NCBI GenBank assembly: GCA_930367205.1
Contig: OV884011.1
Location: forward strand, 42,421,754 to 42,485,753
DNA: 64,000 nucleotides
DNA from: Acanthosoma haemorrhoidale
Taxonomy: Eukaryota; Arthropoda; Insecta; Hemiptera; Acanthosomatidae
Reading direction: 5' to 3'
Part shown: positions 38,250-47,074 of the stretch, piece after piece
Numbering within the stretch: position 1 is the stretch's first letter
Layout: each line of letters starts with the position of its first letter
Notes under the pieces: generated by a model
Database searches by the model: none
Told to the model about the DNA's origin: nothing
Seen by the model: only the letters and a program-made list of their open reading frames with translations
Translations under genes and position numbers: made by a program

Positions 38250-41110
38250 GCAGAGGTGGCTACTATATTTCCCTTAAGAGGCAGGGTATGTGTCAACTAG
38301 ATTTTTCTTTATCGTCAAAAACTACCGCAGATAATCTGAACACACTGATCCACAGTGAAGTCAGGAGTTATTTACGAATGATCATGAAGAGTTAAAAGCT
38401 TAGATAGTTATGTTTCGACCCACAACCTACTAAGAGGCCAGGCCAACTACACATCCATGCGTGACAGTACAACCCATCTGGATAGGAAAGCCATGTCCCA
38501 AATCATTCAACGCTAACATGCGAAAGCGGACCTGTAATGTTATCGGCCGAAGTTGGCCTTAAGCTCTATTACGCACCCATCGCCCTATCAACTATGCCAC
38601 ATCAAAGGCACCTTTGATCTCGGAGTAACGAACCTTCCTCGTTGCCGCTTCCTTGGTCACTGTGCACGCTACCTTCACAACATTCCCGTCGCTTAATCTA
38701 TTATCAAGACAAGTGTGATTTATCATACAATTACGGATATCTCCATTCGATATGCGGAACATTTCCAAAATGTTATGGGCAGTTTTAATGACTTTTATTG
38801 TTAGAAGTACATGTATTATATACTATTTATCAGGACGCTGAAGTTCAATATTACAGGAACATATTAGTTTTTAACTAAATTAAGTGCTGAATGGATGGGA
38901 AGCAAGTAAAAAGGTGTTTTTATTATTAGATGTTTCACCAATCCTCCCCAGCGGGAAACCCGAGGATGTTTGCCTATATTATAATTAACGGTAATCTCTA
39001 ATAATAATCAAGCTTAGCTAATAAAATCAACGAATTTCCTATCTTATCCAGATGTTAAACCGACTAGTACTTATTATATTTGTATGGCGTAATTTTATAA
39101 GGAATTCAGTTTATAAAATTTTCGAACGGTAGTTTATAGCGTAATTTAAAACCGTAATTATTTTTTTTGTCAATATAAGGGATTATGTTCTATTTTTAGA
39201 TTGTTAGTTACAAAAAGGACGATCACAGCGGAAGTACTACGCAGAGAAACGCCCAGGTTGTTCCAGTCGGCAATTCTGCAATACTTTCTGGTAGTTGAAG
39301 CCGGGTATAGCCCTAGCGCCTGCGTTTTCTACGGGCTCTACGGGCGAGCTGGTGGAAGAGCGGGGAAAATCGGAGCTCCGCCATCTCCCTCTCCGATTGT
39401 TCCACCAGGTGGCAATGAACGAAGAGAGGGCGTGAGGGCCACCGATGATCAGGATGACATCATAGAATACTTACCTACAGCCGTTTTAGGCTAAGGAGAG
39501 GAGTGCTAGAGTTAACAAGACATTGCTCCCTAACAATAAGATATTATTAGTTCCCACAATTTTACCGGTTTTTAGGTATCATTATCATTATCATCAGTAT
39601 AAACGTGTTGAGAGACTAGGTTTACTACTTTTTTAAAGTTTACTTCCCCCCCCCTCCCCGGTATTATTTGTTAACCAAAACATATAATCTAAATCGTATT
39701 TCGGGTTGTTTAATCAATATACTTTCAGGTCTATTGGATCATTTTCAAAGCCACTATTATATTATAGTATGTTTTGGACTGACCAGGCAGATCATACAGC
39801 ATCATCAGGCCATACATGTTCAAAAGTAGAGCCTTTAAGTTCAAGTTGAAGTTAAGGAAATTAATTTTTCGTGTCAAAAATTATCTGTACTTAATTTTGT
39901 TAGATTGTATAATAACAAATGTCTACCTATGTGCATCCCTAGGAAAATTCGCTACTCGTGTCACACGTCAGTTCTTGGCGAAGCTGGTCGCTGCGAACTT
40001 ATGATAAGTTTTCTTTGTTATAACCTCCCCTTTTTATTAAATGAAACAACCTTAGCTTCCCTTTCTCCCCCTTCAACTTCGAGATTAGACCCTCAGGAAA
40101 TACAACAAGTAAACTTCTTAAGTCGAGTAAAAGTTTTAACGTTCCGTTCTTCGGACTTTCGTTTCATTTGTGAACAACCTTGCAATATGGCTGCTGAAAA
40201 TGTTGCTTCTGAATTAATTCAATAACTTGGAATATCGTATATCCAAAAATTATATTCGATATTATATCGTATTTCATAAAAAAAAATATAAAGGTGGTAG
40301 AATTTGAAAGGAAAATATCAATTGGTACGTATGAAACTATTTAAAAATACTTTTAAAATACGGGAAAAACTACTCTCTATTTTTATAACAGCTAATTTTA
40401 TTTGTAAACCATTTTGGTCATTGAATATCACATTTTAATCCAGTAAAAAAAAGTTGTTAAAATATCAATTCTGAATTAAACTAATTCTTTCTAATAATGA
40501 TTCTTTTCCATACTTGCCGTTATCCTATTTTCCAATATATTGTTCGAGAATATTGTATGATGGTCTAGTTTCTATTTTATCTGACCTGTTTGATAGTGCT
40601 AATATGCTCGAATCACGAGAAAAACTTTCTTTTTGGCGAAGCTACCGTTACCATTACGCCCGGAGAGTAACAAAAGGAAAAGAGAGTACTTTTATAACAA
40701 GAAAAGTGGCGAGTGCAATTCTATGTCTTGAAGAAGGCATTAAAAGTAAATTAAGCCTGAGAAAACTGTGTTTCTAGGGCAGGGTGTTAACTGCCAGTAA
40801 GTTTCGTTACAACGATGCTAGATAAACCTCTTATCCTCCTCACTACTATTGTATTTGCAAACCTGTCTATATATTACATAGAATCTCTGTTGATTATGAA
40901 GTTACGAACACTCATAAATAAACAGCATCTTAAATCATCAATACATCATTGTATATGAATTAAAATTGACACACGATCATAATAGAATATTTCTCACTAT
41001 CATTCTGTATCATTTCCTTCTTACGTATGCCGTTATTTCGATACTAACTGGATTACTCTAACATTTTGATATTTTTAAAATTGTTATTTTAAATGAAATA
41101 CGTATATATA
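38250..41110. other. Non-coding stretch
   Basis: A possible tRNA-derived relic lies on the minus strand at 38540-38605. A GC-richer patch at 39200-39480 has an open plus frame of 97 codons rich in Gly, Pro and Arg with no recognised domain. Frames at 39905-40225 and 40514-40777 are open but look like translated non-coding DNA. Confidence 0.3.
38540..38605 (-). repeat. Possible tRNA-derived (SINE-like) relic
   Basis: On the minus strand, GTGGCATAGTTGATAGGGCG is a good A-box/D-arm-like string, followed by GGGTGCGTAATAGAGC as an anticodon-arm-like part. The B box is poor (AACTTCGGCCGA). Too degenerate to be a working tRNA. Confidence 0.28.
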
Positions 41111-41114
41111 AACA

Positions 41115-41247
41115 AGTTATCGTCTCCCGGCTGTAGACGATCAAAAAAAAATAATGAATAAGGAGGTTAAGGATGCAACGCAATGGTTTGGTTTATCTTA
41201 GGCTATGTGGTATTAGGCTTAACATTACCGTACCACTAGCCATAACT
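41115..41247 (-). mobile_element. Inverted solo LTR related to the one at 26.4 kb (133 bp)
   Basis: Read on the minus strand it runs from AGTTAT to ATAACT. TGTTAAGCCTAATACCAC near its start and ATCGTCTACAGCCGG near its end match the 26395-26570 LTR. The middle, with TATA-like and AATAAA signals, is missing. It abuts an AT repeat and then the truncated 5' LTR of the Gypsy-type element. Confidence 0.6.
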
Positions 41248-41266
41248 TATATATATATATATCCCG

Positions 41267-41384
41267 TCCCGAATGTAAATACACAGGGTTATAGACTTGA
41301 AATAAAACAGTCTAGTTCTAACTTTCATGCGTGTTGTACCTTTTTTCCTTTTTTTTTAAATTCAAAAGTCGATAAACAATAACT
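41267..41384 (+). repeat. 5' LTR, 3' portion only
   Basis: Matches the 3' LTR from TCCCGAATG onward: CAGGGTTATAGACTTGAAAT, AACAGTCTAGTTCTAACTTT, CATGCGTGTTGT, then GATAAACAATAACT at the end. Compared with the 3' LTR, the first 60-70 bp (the AGTTAAGCTCC start) are missing and a TTTCAT-containing segment of about 6 bp is absent. An AATAAA poly-A signal is present in both LTRs. Confidence 0.85.
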
Positions 41385-41403
41385 TGTGCCGAAACCCGGG
41401 ATT
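41385..41403 (+). promoter_or_regulatory. Primer-binding site, tRNA-Phe type
   Basis: TGTGCCGAAACCCGGGATT directly follows the 5' LTR. From memory, animal tRNA-Phe ends in AATCCCGGGTTTCGGCACCA, whose complement is TGGTGCCGAAACCCGGGATT. The site matches it over 19 nt apart from one missing G. Confidence 0.7.
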
Positions 41404-41459
41404 CGTGGCGTGGGAAGAAAACTAACCGACGGCTGTGTTTTTTTCTTCTCCTTTTTGCC

Positions 41460-42470
41460 GTGTTCAATCAAAATGTGAGTAGAAAAGAAAGAATGGCGGA
41501 AGGAGGCGTGCTACGACCACCTGTTTTGAATGTAACGGATGACGTGGAACATGTAGGAACGAGAAGGGCGGACGTTTTGGCAGAAGCTCATGCTACCGCT
41601 CTTCCGTTGATGAGAGTGAAAGCAATGACTCGCAAGATCTGAGAAAGGCAATTTCAGAGCTGGAATGGTTCACTGGCGAATTAGGAGAACTCAACCACTT
41701 TCTGAAGGGAGGAGATCGCCTCACTGCGTTAATCCTAGCAAAATCAGAGAAAAATCTTCTGGACCCCAGGGATGCAGAGGCACTAAGAGCGGCTCTGATA
41801 TGTTGCGTCAAGAGAAGTATTGTCAACAAGATCCAAGCGGATGAGGCAACGTCGTCGGAAACGGTGAACATGCGGCCAAAGAAAGCATATGGAAGAGGGC
41901 GATGGACCCCAGAAGAAGATATTTTTCAGATGTTCCGGGAGACAAGATCATCAAGGCAGAGTAGCGGACAATATGCCACAGGTCTTGTAACCCGTTATAA
42001 TAATATACTGAGAAAATTAGAGAGTCGATGAGCATCGAAGAGGAAGAGGACAGAATGAGATTTATGTTTACTATACTGAAGGTACAGTTGGCGAAAGAAA
42101 CAGGGAGAAAACAGGTATTCCCTAATGAGCACTCATTCCTCGAATGTGCCCAAGTCATGATTGATACCAGCGCCAGGGAGAAGGAATCGATAATACAGAT
42201 GGATGAGGCAGAATGGAGCCGGATAGTGTACAGAAGAACCAGGGTGCCTAAAGCAAATTGGAAAAAATCGTAACATCAATGACCAGTAGGCACAGGGAAC
42301 GGACAGGAGGTTCAGGGCGGCAAGACCGAGATACGGACCCCGCAGAGAAGAGAGAAATGCCATGGGTGTGGGAAGATGGGTCATTTAGTGGCATAGTACC
42401 CTCACACAAAATGTTTCGAGTGCAGTGAGGAGGGGCATATCGCTAGGCTTACGTGTATCGGAGGAGAGAT
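41460..42470 (+). pseudogene. gag: gag gene of the Gypsy-type element (interrupted)
   Basis: Capsid/nucleocapsid precursor. Pieces lie in three frames: an N-terminal piece from 41460 to 41642, a long middle part from about 41640 to 42030 (LEWFTGELGELNHFL and WTPEEDIFQMFRE blocks), and 42028-42273. The nucleocapsid follows at 42357-42460: a first knuckle KCHGCGKMGH whose last Cys is replaced (TAC) and preceded by a TAG stop, and a second, CFECSEEGHIARLTC, with one extra residue before the last Cys. The zinc knuckles identify it as Gag although overall similarity to any lineage is unclear. Confidence 0.75.
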
Positions 42471-42728
42471 TTTCATAGGGCAGAACCGATGGAAGTGAAT
42501 ACGCATACGATGCGGGAAAGGAGGAAGATATCACCCAGAGGGAACGGATCACCAGCTGAGGAATCGTCGGGGGCGTCAGGAACGTCAGAAACGAAAGGAG
42601 AAGAGCTGGGTCGTGACAGGAGCCAACAGCACGAGTGACAGAAGATTAATGCGAGAAGGTGGGAGTGGCGTGTGGCAGCTTGAGGAGCGTGGCAGCAGAG
42701 TGGCGAACGCACCCTAGAGTGTAATACA

Positions 42729-42950
42729 GTGAGAGTGATACTGTGCGAGTTGGCAATAATCAGAGTCGAGGGGGGAGAGAGGTGCTTGGTGGATACAGGT
42801 AGCACCAATACTATAATGTCACGCGGTGCGTTGGAGCGGTTGTATGGCAGAGATAGGGCACTCCAGATCAAGGTATGTAAGTGCAAGTTAATTACCCTGG
42901 GCGGTCTCTGTGAAGGTGCAGGAGAGGCTGTCGTGAATTTGGAGAAATGA
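42729..42950 (+). pseudogene. pol: Retroelement aspartic protease
   Basis: A 73-codon frame with CLVDTGSTNTIMSRG, the D-T-G-S active-site motif of retropepsins. About 25 codons past its stop the sequence continues with a block ending in IIVGRDGL, the usual G-R-D flap-side motif. The protease cleaves the Gag-Pol precursor in working elements; this copy is broken by the stop at about 42948. Confidence 0.75.
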
Positions 42951-43151
42951 AGCAAAAAAAAGGGTCATATTAACGTACATATTGTGCAGTAAATGCCAAG
43001 CGAGTATGAAATAATAGTGGGGCGTGACGGATTGGGACGGGTAAGCGTGCTTGTAGAGAACAAGGGATAGGAGTAGCGGATCAGTTGTTGTGGGGGGGGG
43101 GTAACTTATCAATGTCAGGCGATCGTAAGAGGTGGGAGAGCGCGGATAGGG

Positions 43152-44070
43152 GTGGACTGGAGGGAAAGCTTACGGAAGGTGTTCGGAGATATTTTTTACG
43201 TGGAGGGTGATATGCTTGGGGCAATGGGGAAGACAGTACATGAAATCCCATTAAAATCGGACCGAATAACGTACTTGAAGGAGAGACGATATCCGCAGGC
43301 ACTCCACCAACATATCCGGAAAGAAATCGACAGCTTAAGACGACAGGGTATAATCGTGGATAGCACATCACCGTATAATAGTCCTGTGTGGGCAGTATGA
43401 AAGAAGAGTAAATCGGGAGAGGAGGAGGAGAAATATAGAATCTTCGTCAATTTTAGAAAATTGAATGAGAACACAACGGATGAAAAGTATCCGATTCCCC
43501 GGTTTGAAGACATCCTCGTTAGACTGAATGGACCCAAAATTGGAAGATTTGAAAGCAGGGTACCATCAAATCAAAATGAGCGCTACCGATCAACACAAAA
43601 CAGCATTCACCTTCGAGAGGGGGCACTATGAGTTCACTCGGATGACATTTGGTTTGAAGAACGCTCCGATTACTTTCCAGCGATTGATGGACGAAATCTT
43701 GAGGGGGATTGACGAGGCGGTATGCCAGATTTATATGGACGATCTGTTGATATTTAGCCGAACAGAATCTGAACACATTGAACATCTCCGGAGGGTATTC
43801 CGACGATTGCGTGAATTCAGGTTAAAATTGTCCATGCAAAAATCATAGATGGGAGAGGATTGGATAAACGTTTTAGGGCATACCATCTCAAGGGAGGGAG
43901 TCCATCCGCATTCTGCGAAAGTCGACGCAATTCGGAAGATGGCGGTGCCGAAAGACGTCAAGGGCATGCGGCGACTTTTAGGTACGCCTAATTACTATCG
44001 GTGTTTTGTGCCAGACATAGCAGAGTATCTCGTAACCATCAGTAAACTGCTGCGAAGGGGGCGCGGGTAA
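43152..44070 (+). pseudogene. pol: Reverse transcriptase of the Gypsy-type element
   Basis: Polymerase domain in several pieces. 43152-43400 holds the N-terminal fingers region (ERRYPQALHQHIRKEID, then IVDSTSPYNSPVW) and ends at a TGA. After a frame that continues with YRIFVNFRKLN and YPIPRFEDIL, a frameshift at about 43530 leads into 43528-43848 with AGYHQIKM, FTRMTFGLKNAPITFQRLMD and the catalytic YMDD in QIYMDDLLIFS. A stop at 43846 is followed by 43849-44070 with VLGHTISREGVHP and the RLLGTPNYYRCFV thumb/connection region. All catalytic motifs remain visible, but at least three breaks separate them. Confidence 0.9.
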
Positions 44071-44149
44071 TGATCACACCTATTATGGAGCAAAACCTTC
44101 GAAAATGCATGGATCGACTGCAAGAGGAACCAATCCTGGCTTTTCCGAT

Positions 44150-44605
44150 TTTGAGAAGTTATTAACTAACACCGCCGACGCCAGTGAGTATGCATTGGGA
44201 GTGGTGCTGTCGCAAGAGGGAGATGGCGGGGAGTGACCAGTGGCTTACGCGGGTCGAAGACTGACCGACATGAAGGCGCAGTACAGTGCCCTCGAGCGTG
44301 AACTTCTTGGCATCATATGGGCTATTGATCATTTTCATCCATAAATCTTCGGGCGGAGATTCAGAGTACATACGGACCACAGACCTCTTCAATGGGTGGA
44401 GAAGCTGAAGGAATCACCCACCAGGGTGACACGCTGGAAGGAATTTTTGTCACAATACAACCTGGAAATTGTATACAAACCGAGGAAGAACAATGTAGTG
44501 GCGGAATGGCTATCCCGAGCTATTACCGTGAATGCAGTCGATGAGGGGGAAACTTCCGGGGATCTCAGACAATTTATCCAGGAGTGGGCGCCCGGGGAGG
44601 TGTAA
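44150..44605 (+). pseudogene. pol: RNase H of the Gypsy-type element
   Basis: Degrades the RNA strand during reverse transcription. Visible are TADASEYALGVVLSQEG (first catalytic Asp), YSALERELLGIIWAIDHF (catalytic Glu), RVHTDHRPLQWV (Asp) and then the KPRKNNVVAEWLSR closing block. TGA and TAA stops interrupt it at about 44237 and 44342. Confidence 0.85.
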
Positions 44606-44959
44606 GTCACGGTACGCGGGACGATAGCGATGGGAGCGAACATCAGAAAGCGGGAGAATCTGCCAGAGAGCGGAAATGGATACGCTCGAGGGTATCATTA
44701 ACGATAAACGGTGCAAATTATTTGGAAGACGCAATCCACGGCCTGATGCGAGCTACGCATGGAAACTATGGCAAGAATAGTATTACAACAATCCGGTCCC
44801 AACCGGGTGTAAAGGGCGACCAAATTTGCCGGGCATTAAAAGATGCATCCATTCCAGGGAAGACCTACCATCTATTCGTCGGCAACGTAACAGTGTGGGA
44901 TCAGATCAAAACATTATGGAGAACAGAACAATTGGGAATTGATCGATCGTTTGTTCGTT

Positions 44960-45706
44960 GTCTGTCTATAGTCCAGACACTGCGTGATGAGGAACGGCAG
45001 CGGGAAGTAACGCTTGCCGACCATCAAGTGTAGACGAACCACCGCGGTGCGCAGGAGACTTTGCAAGTAATTCAGCGGCGGTACTTCTGGTGGGATATGA
45101 AGAAGACGATCCAGGAGATTATAGGAACTTGCGATATATGTCTTAAGACTAAATACTACCGACACCCACCACAGGAACAACAGGAGGAAACACCCACAGC
45201 AGAGACTTCACTGAGTGAACTACAGGTTGACATATTTACTTGGAAGGGATATAAGTGGGTTACGACAATAGCTACTTTTAGAAAGGTAGCTATGGCGTAT
45301 GCATTTAAAGACAAGTCATCCAACGCCGTCTTACAGGCATTACGAGCGTGGTTCCAGTTTTATGTTTGACTGGACCGAATCTCTTTGAATGGGGGTAGGG
45401 AGTTCGATCATGCAAACGTGCGGGCGGAGATGAAGAATCTTGATATCGCGTGGCACCTCAACATCCCCAGGACATCCTAAGAGTCGCGGAGGCATCGAAA
45501 GGGTGCACAGTACCTTGAGTGACCACCTGCGGGTGTATCAGGTGGACAAGGGTCTGCAGGCGAACGAGGCGATGTCAAAGGCAGTGGCGGCATACAATCA
45601 TTCTATCCACTCCACCACGGGGTTTATATCCTCTTCGGACTGCGCACCAGGCGCCGGAACGGGACAGAGACGGTGGGGGACGAGGGAGTGGCGGAAAAAA
45701 TGTTAA
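44960..45706 (+). pseudogene. pol: Integrase of the Gypsy-type element
   Basis: Zinc-binding region around 45020-45150: a His near NHRGAQETL and the C-x-x-C of TCDICLKTKY. The first catalytic Asp is in LQVDIFTWKGY. The second, normally in S-D-N-G, is not seen; the block reads ISLNGGREF after a stop at 45367. The catalytic Glu lies in RGGIERVHSTLSDHLR in another frame (45440-45706), followed by YNHSIHSTTGF. Stops and at least one frameshift make it inactive. Confidence 0.85.
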
Positions 45707-46343
45707 ATGCTCACTTAAAATTCGGGAAGCTTTGGGGCAAAGTTCAAGACTGGATAGTGAGGGAGAAGTTCAAGAGAGTGCTTCGGGTAAACCTCAAAGT
45801 CTAGGATCGAATGGGGGACCTTAAAATTGGCACTATTGTATATTGTAAAATCGGCTCTAATCGAAGCAAAGAGTCGGTCAAATACGAGGGTCTATTCAAG
45901 GTGGTGGTGATCAGGGAGCATCGACCATCGAGAGTACAAGACTTCCGACGAAAAGGAGGACCGTCCAAGTCGGACAGTTAAAACTCCAACCACGGGGGGA
46001 GGGTGCAAGCCATGAATGAGTTGGAGTGTCCTCGCTTCTGCACGGAGCCAAATTTGGTATTGTATACATACGTACACTTTGTACCATTTGTAGGAGTATT
46101 ATCTATTTATTTTTGTTTGTATGTTTTGTTGTTTTCATTTTGTGACTAGCGGCTGTAGTGTTGGAGGTAGCGTTCTATTTGGACTACAAGTGTCTTAGGA
46201 ATAAGACCGAATGTAAGGGATCACAGGTTGTGTAGTGTGTGGGCTGGCCTTCGCTCCCTAGAACGATTAGGAGAGTGATCGTAATATCGCCTAAGTCGTC
46301 CTCAATTTAGACTTCATAGTTTACGAGGAGGTGTGCGTAAACT
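45707..46343 (+). other. Integrase C-terminal tail and non-coding 3' part of the element
   Basis: 45800-45960 reads MGDLKIGTIVYCKIG and KYEGLFKVVVI, like the GPY/F module that closes many Gypsy integrases. Beyond about 46020 no frame continues and no signal peptide, fusion peptide or membrane anchor of an envelope protein is visible. Confidence 0.5.
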
Positions 46344-46353
46344 GGCAGGGGGG
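46344..46353 (+). promoter_or_regulatory. Polypurine tract
   Basis: GGCAGGGGGG immediately upstream of the 3' LTR, at the site where plus-strand DNA synthesis is primed in LTR elements. Short and with one C, but in exactly the expected place. Confidence 0.6.
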
Positions 46354-46539
46354 AGTTAAGCTCCGGGCAGCATCAGTACTCAACCTTATTCCCCGAACGT
46401 CGGGATGTAAACACCCCGAATGAAATATATACAGGGTTATAGACTTGAAATAAAACAGTCTAGTTCTAACTTTCATGCGTGTTGTTTCATTGTACCTTTT
46501 TTCCTTTTTTTTTAATTCGAAAGCCGATAAACATTAACT
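46354..46539 (+). repeat. 3' LTR, complete (186 bp)
   Basis: Starts AGTTAAGCTCC and ends CATTAACT; AGTTAA/TTAACT is a perfect 6-bp terminal inverted repeat. It shares its 3' two-thirds with 41267-41384. It contains an AATAAA signal (in GAAATAAAACAG). The following TATATG is a likely part of the target site. Confidence 0.85.
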
Positions 46540-46740
46540 TATATGTATATACATATGGTGTAATAAATTAATATGGATAGTGGATGTAATTTAAGGATCT
46601 ATTAAAATTGCTAAATTTTATTAATTCAATAGAATAGAGTATCTGCATAATTTAGTCCTATGTCAATCAAATAAATTTTGAAATTTACAGAGCGTTTTTT
46701 TTTCTTTTTTCCTCAATCTTAAATTAGACATACCTACTTT

Positions 46741-46746
46741 TTTATT
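46741..46746 (-). terminator. Candidate poly-A signal of the membrane-protein gene
   Basis: AATAAA on the minus strand about 230 nt after the TAA at 46977-46979. A second AATAAA lies at 46617-46622. Either could end the transcript before the Gypsy-type element is reached. Confidence 0.4.
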
Positions 46747-46976
46747 AATGAACTTGTCAATTCAACCGTCAGTTATATATTTTTTCCTGTACAATTATTT
46801 GTGATATATTGCAATATATGAATTTCTATGTGGGAAAAGAAGGTATGAAGGAAAATTTTGAAGTAACAAAACAAGTTATAAATTTTATACTTCGTAGTTG
46901 ACAAAATTACAAAATAAGCATAAATAAATTTATAAATTAACATTCATTATGATCAAGAAATATAAAGTATTGTCTA

Positions 46977-47074
46977 TTATTTTTCAGTCTGTTCTGTTGT
47001 CGATTCGTAGGATATTTCATAATCCTCAGTCGTTGTGGCGGTGATGGGCTCGTGATCTTTTTCATCTGATTCCT
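46977..47074 (-). CDS. Coding exon 7 (residues 359-390) and stop
   Basis: Acceptor TATTTTACAG|AGGAATC, then 98 nt ending in TAA with a second stop, TAG, right behind. It encodes an acidic tail (EESDEKDHEPITATTTEDYE, closing STTEQTEK) rich in Thr, Glu and Asp. Confidence 0.78.

Larger units (their letters stand above)
41267..46539 (+). mobile_element. Decayed Gypsy-type LTR retrotransposon
   Basis: Order on the plus strand: truncated 5' LTR (41267-41384), primer-binding site, gag with zinc knuckles, protease, reverse transcriptase, RNase H, integrase, polypurine tract (46344-46353) and 3' LTR (46354-46539). This order (protease, reverse transcriptase, RNase H, integrase) is that of Gypsy/Metaviridae. 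The LTR ends AGTTAA...TTAACT and the TATA-rich flank resemble insect errantivirus-type members, but no envelope gene is seen: only about 640 bp lie between the last integrase block and the 3' LTR. Many stops and frameshifts show it is dead. It ends about 440 bp from the stop codon of the host gene, which is transcribed toward it. Confidence 0.9.

Noticed and set aside
42473..42955. A 160-codon frame on the minus strand within the Gypsy-type element
   Set aside because: Antisense shadow of gag and protease; it has low-complexity Ser/Pro/Leu content and no domain.
45707..46343. Possible envelope gene downstream of integrase
   Set aside because: The space is too short and no signal peptide, cleavage site or membrane anchor is visible in any frame.
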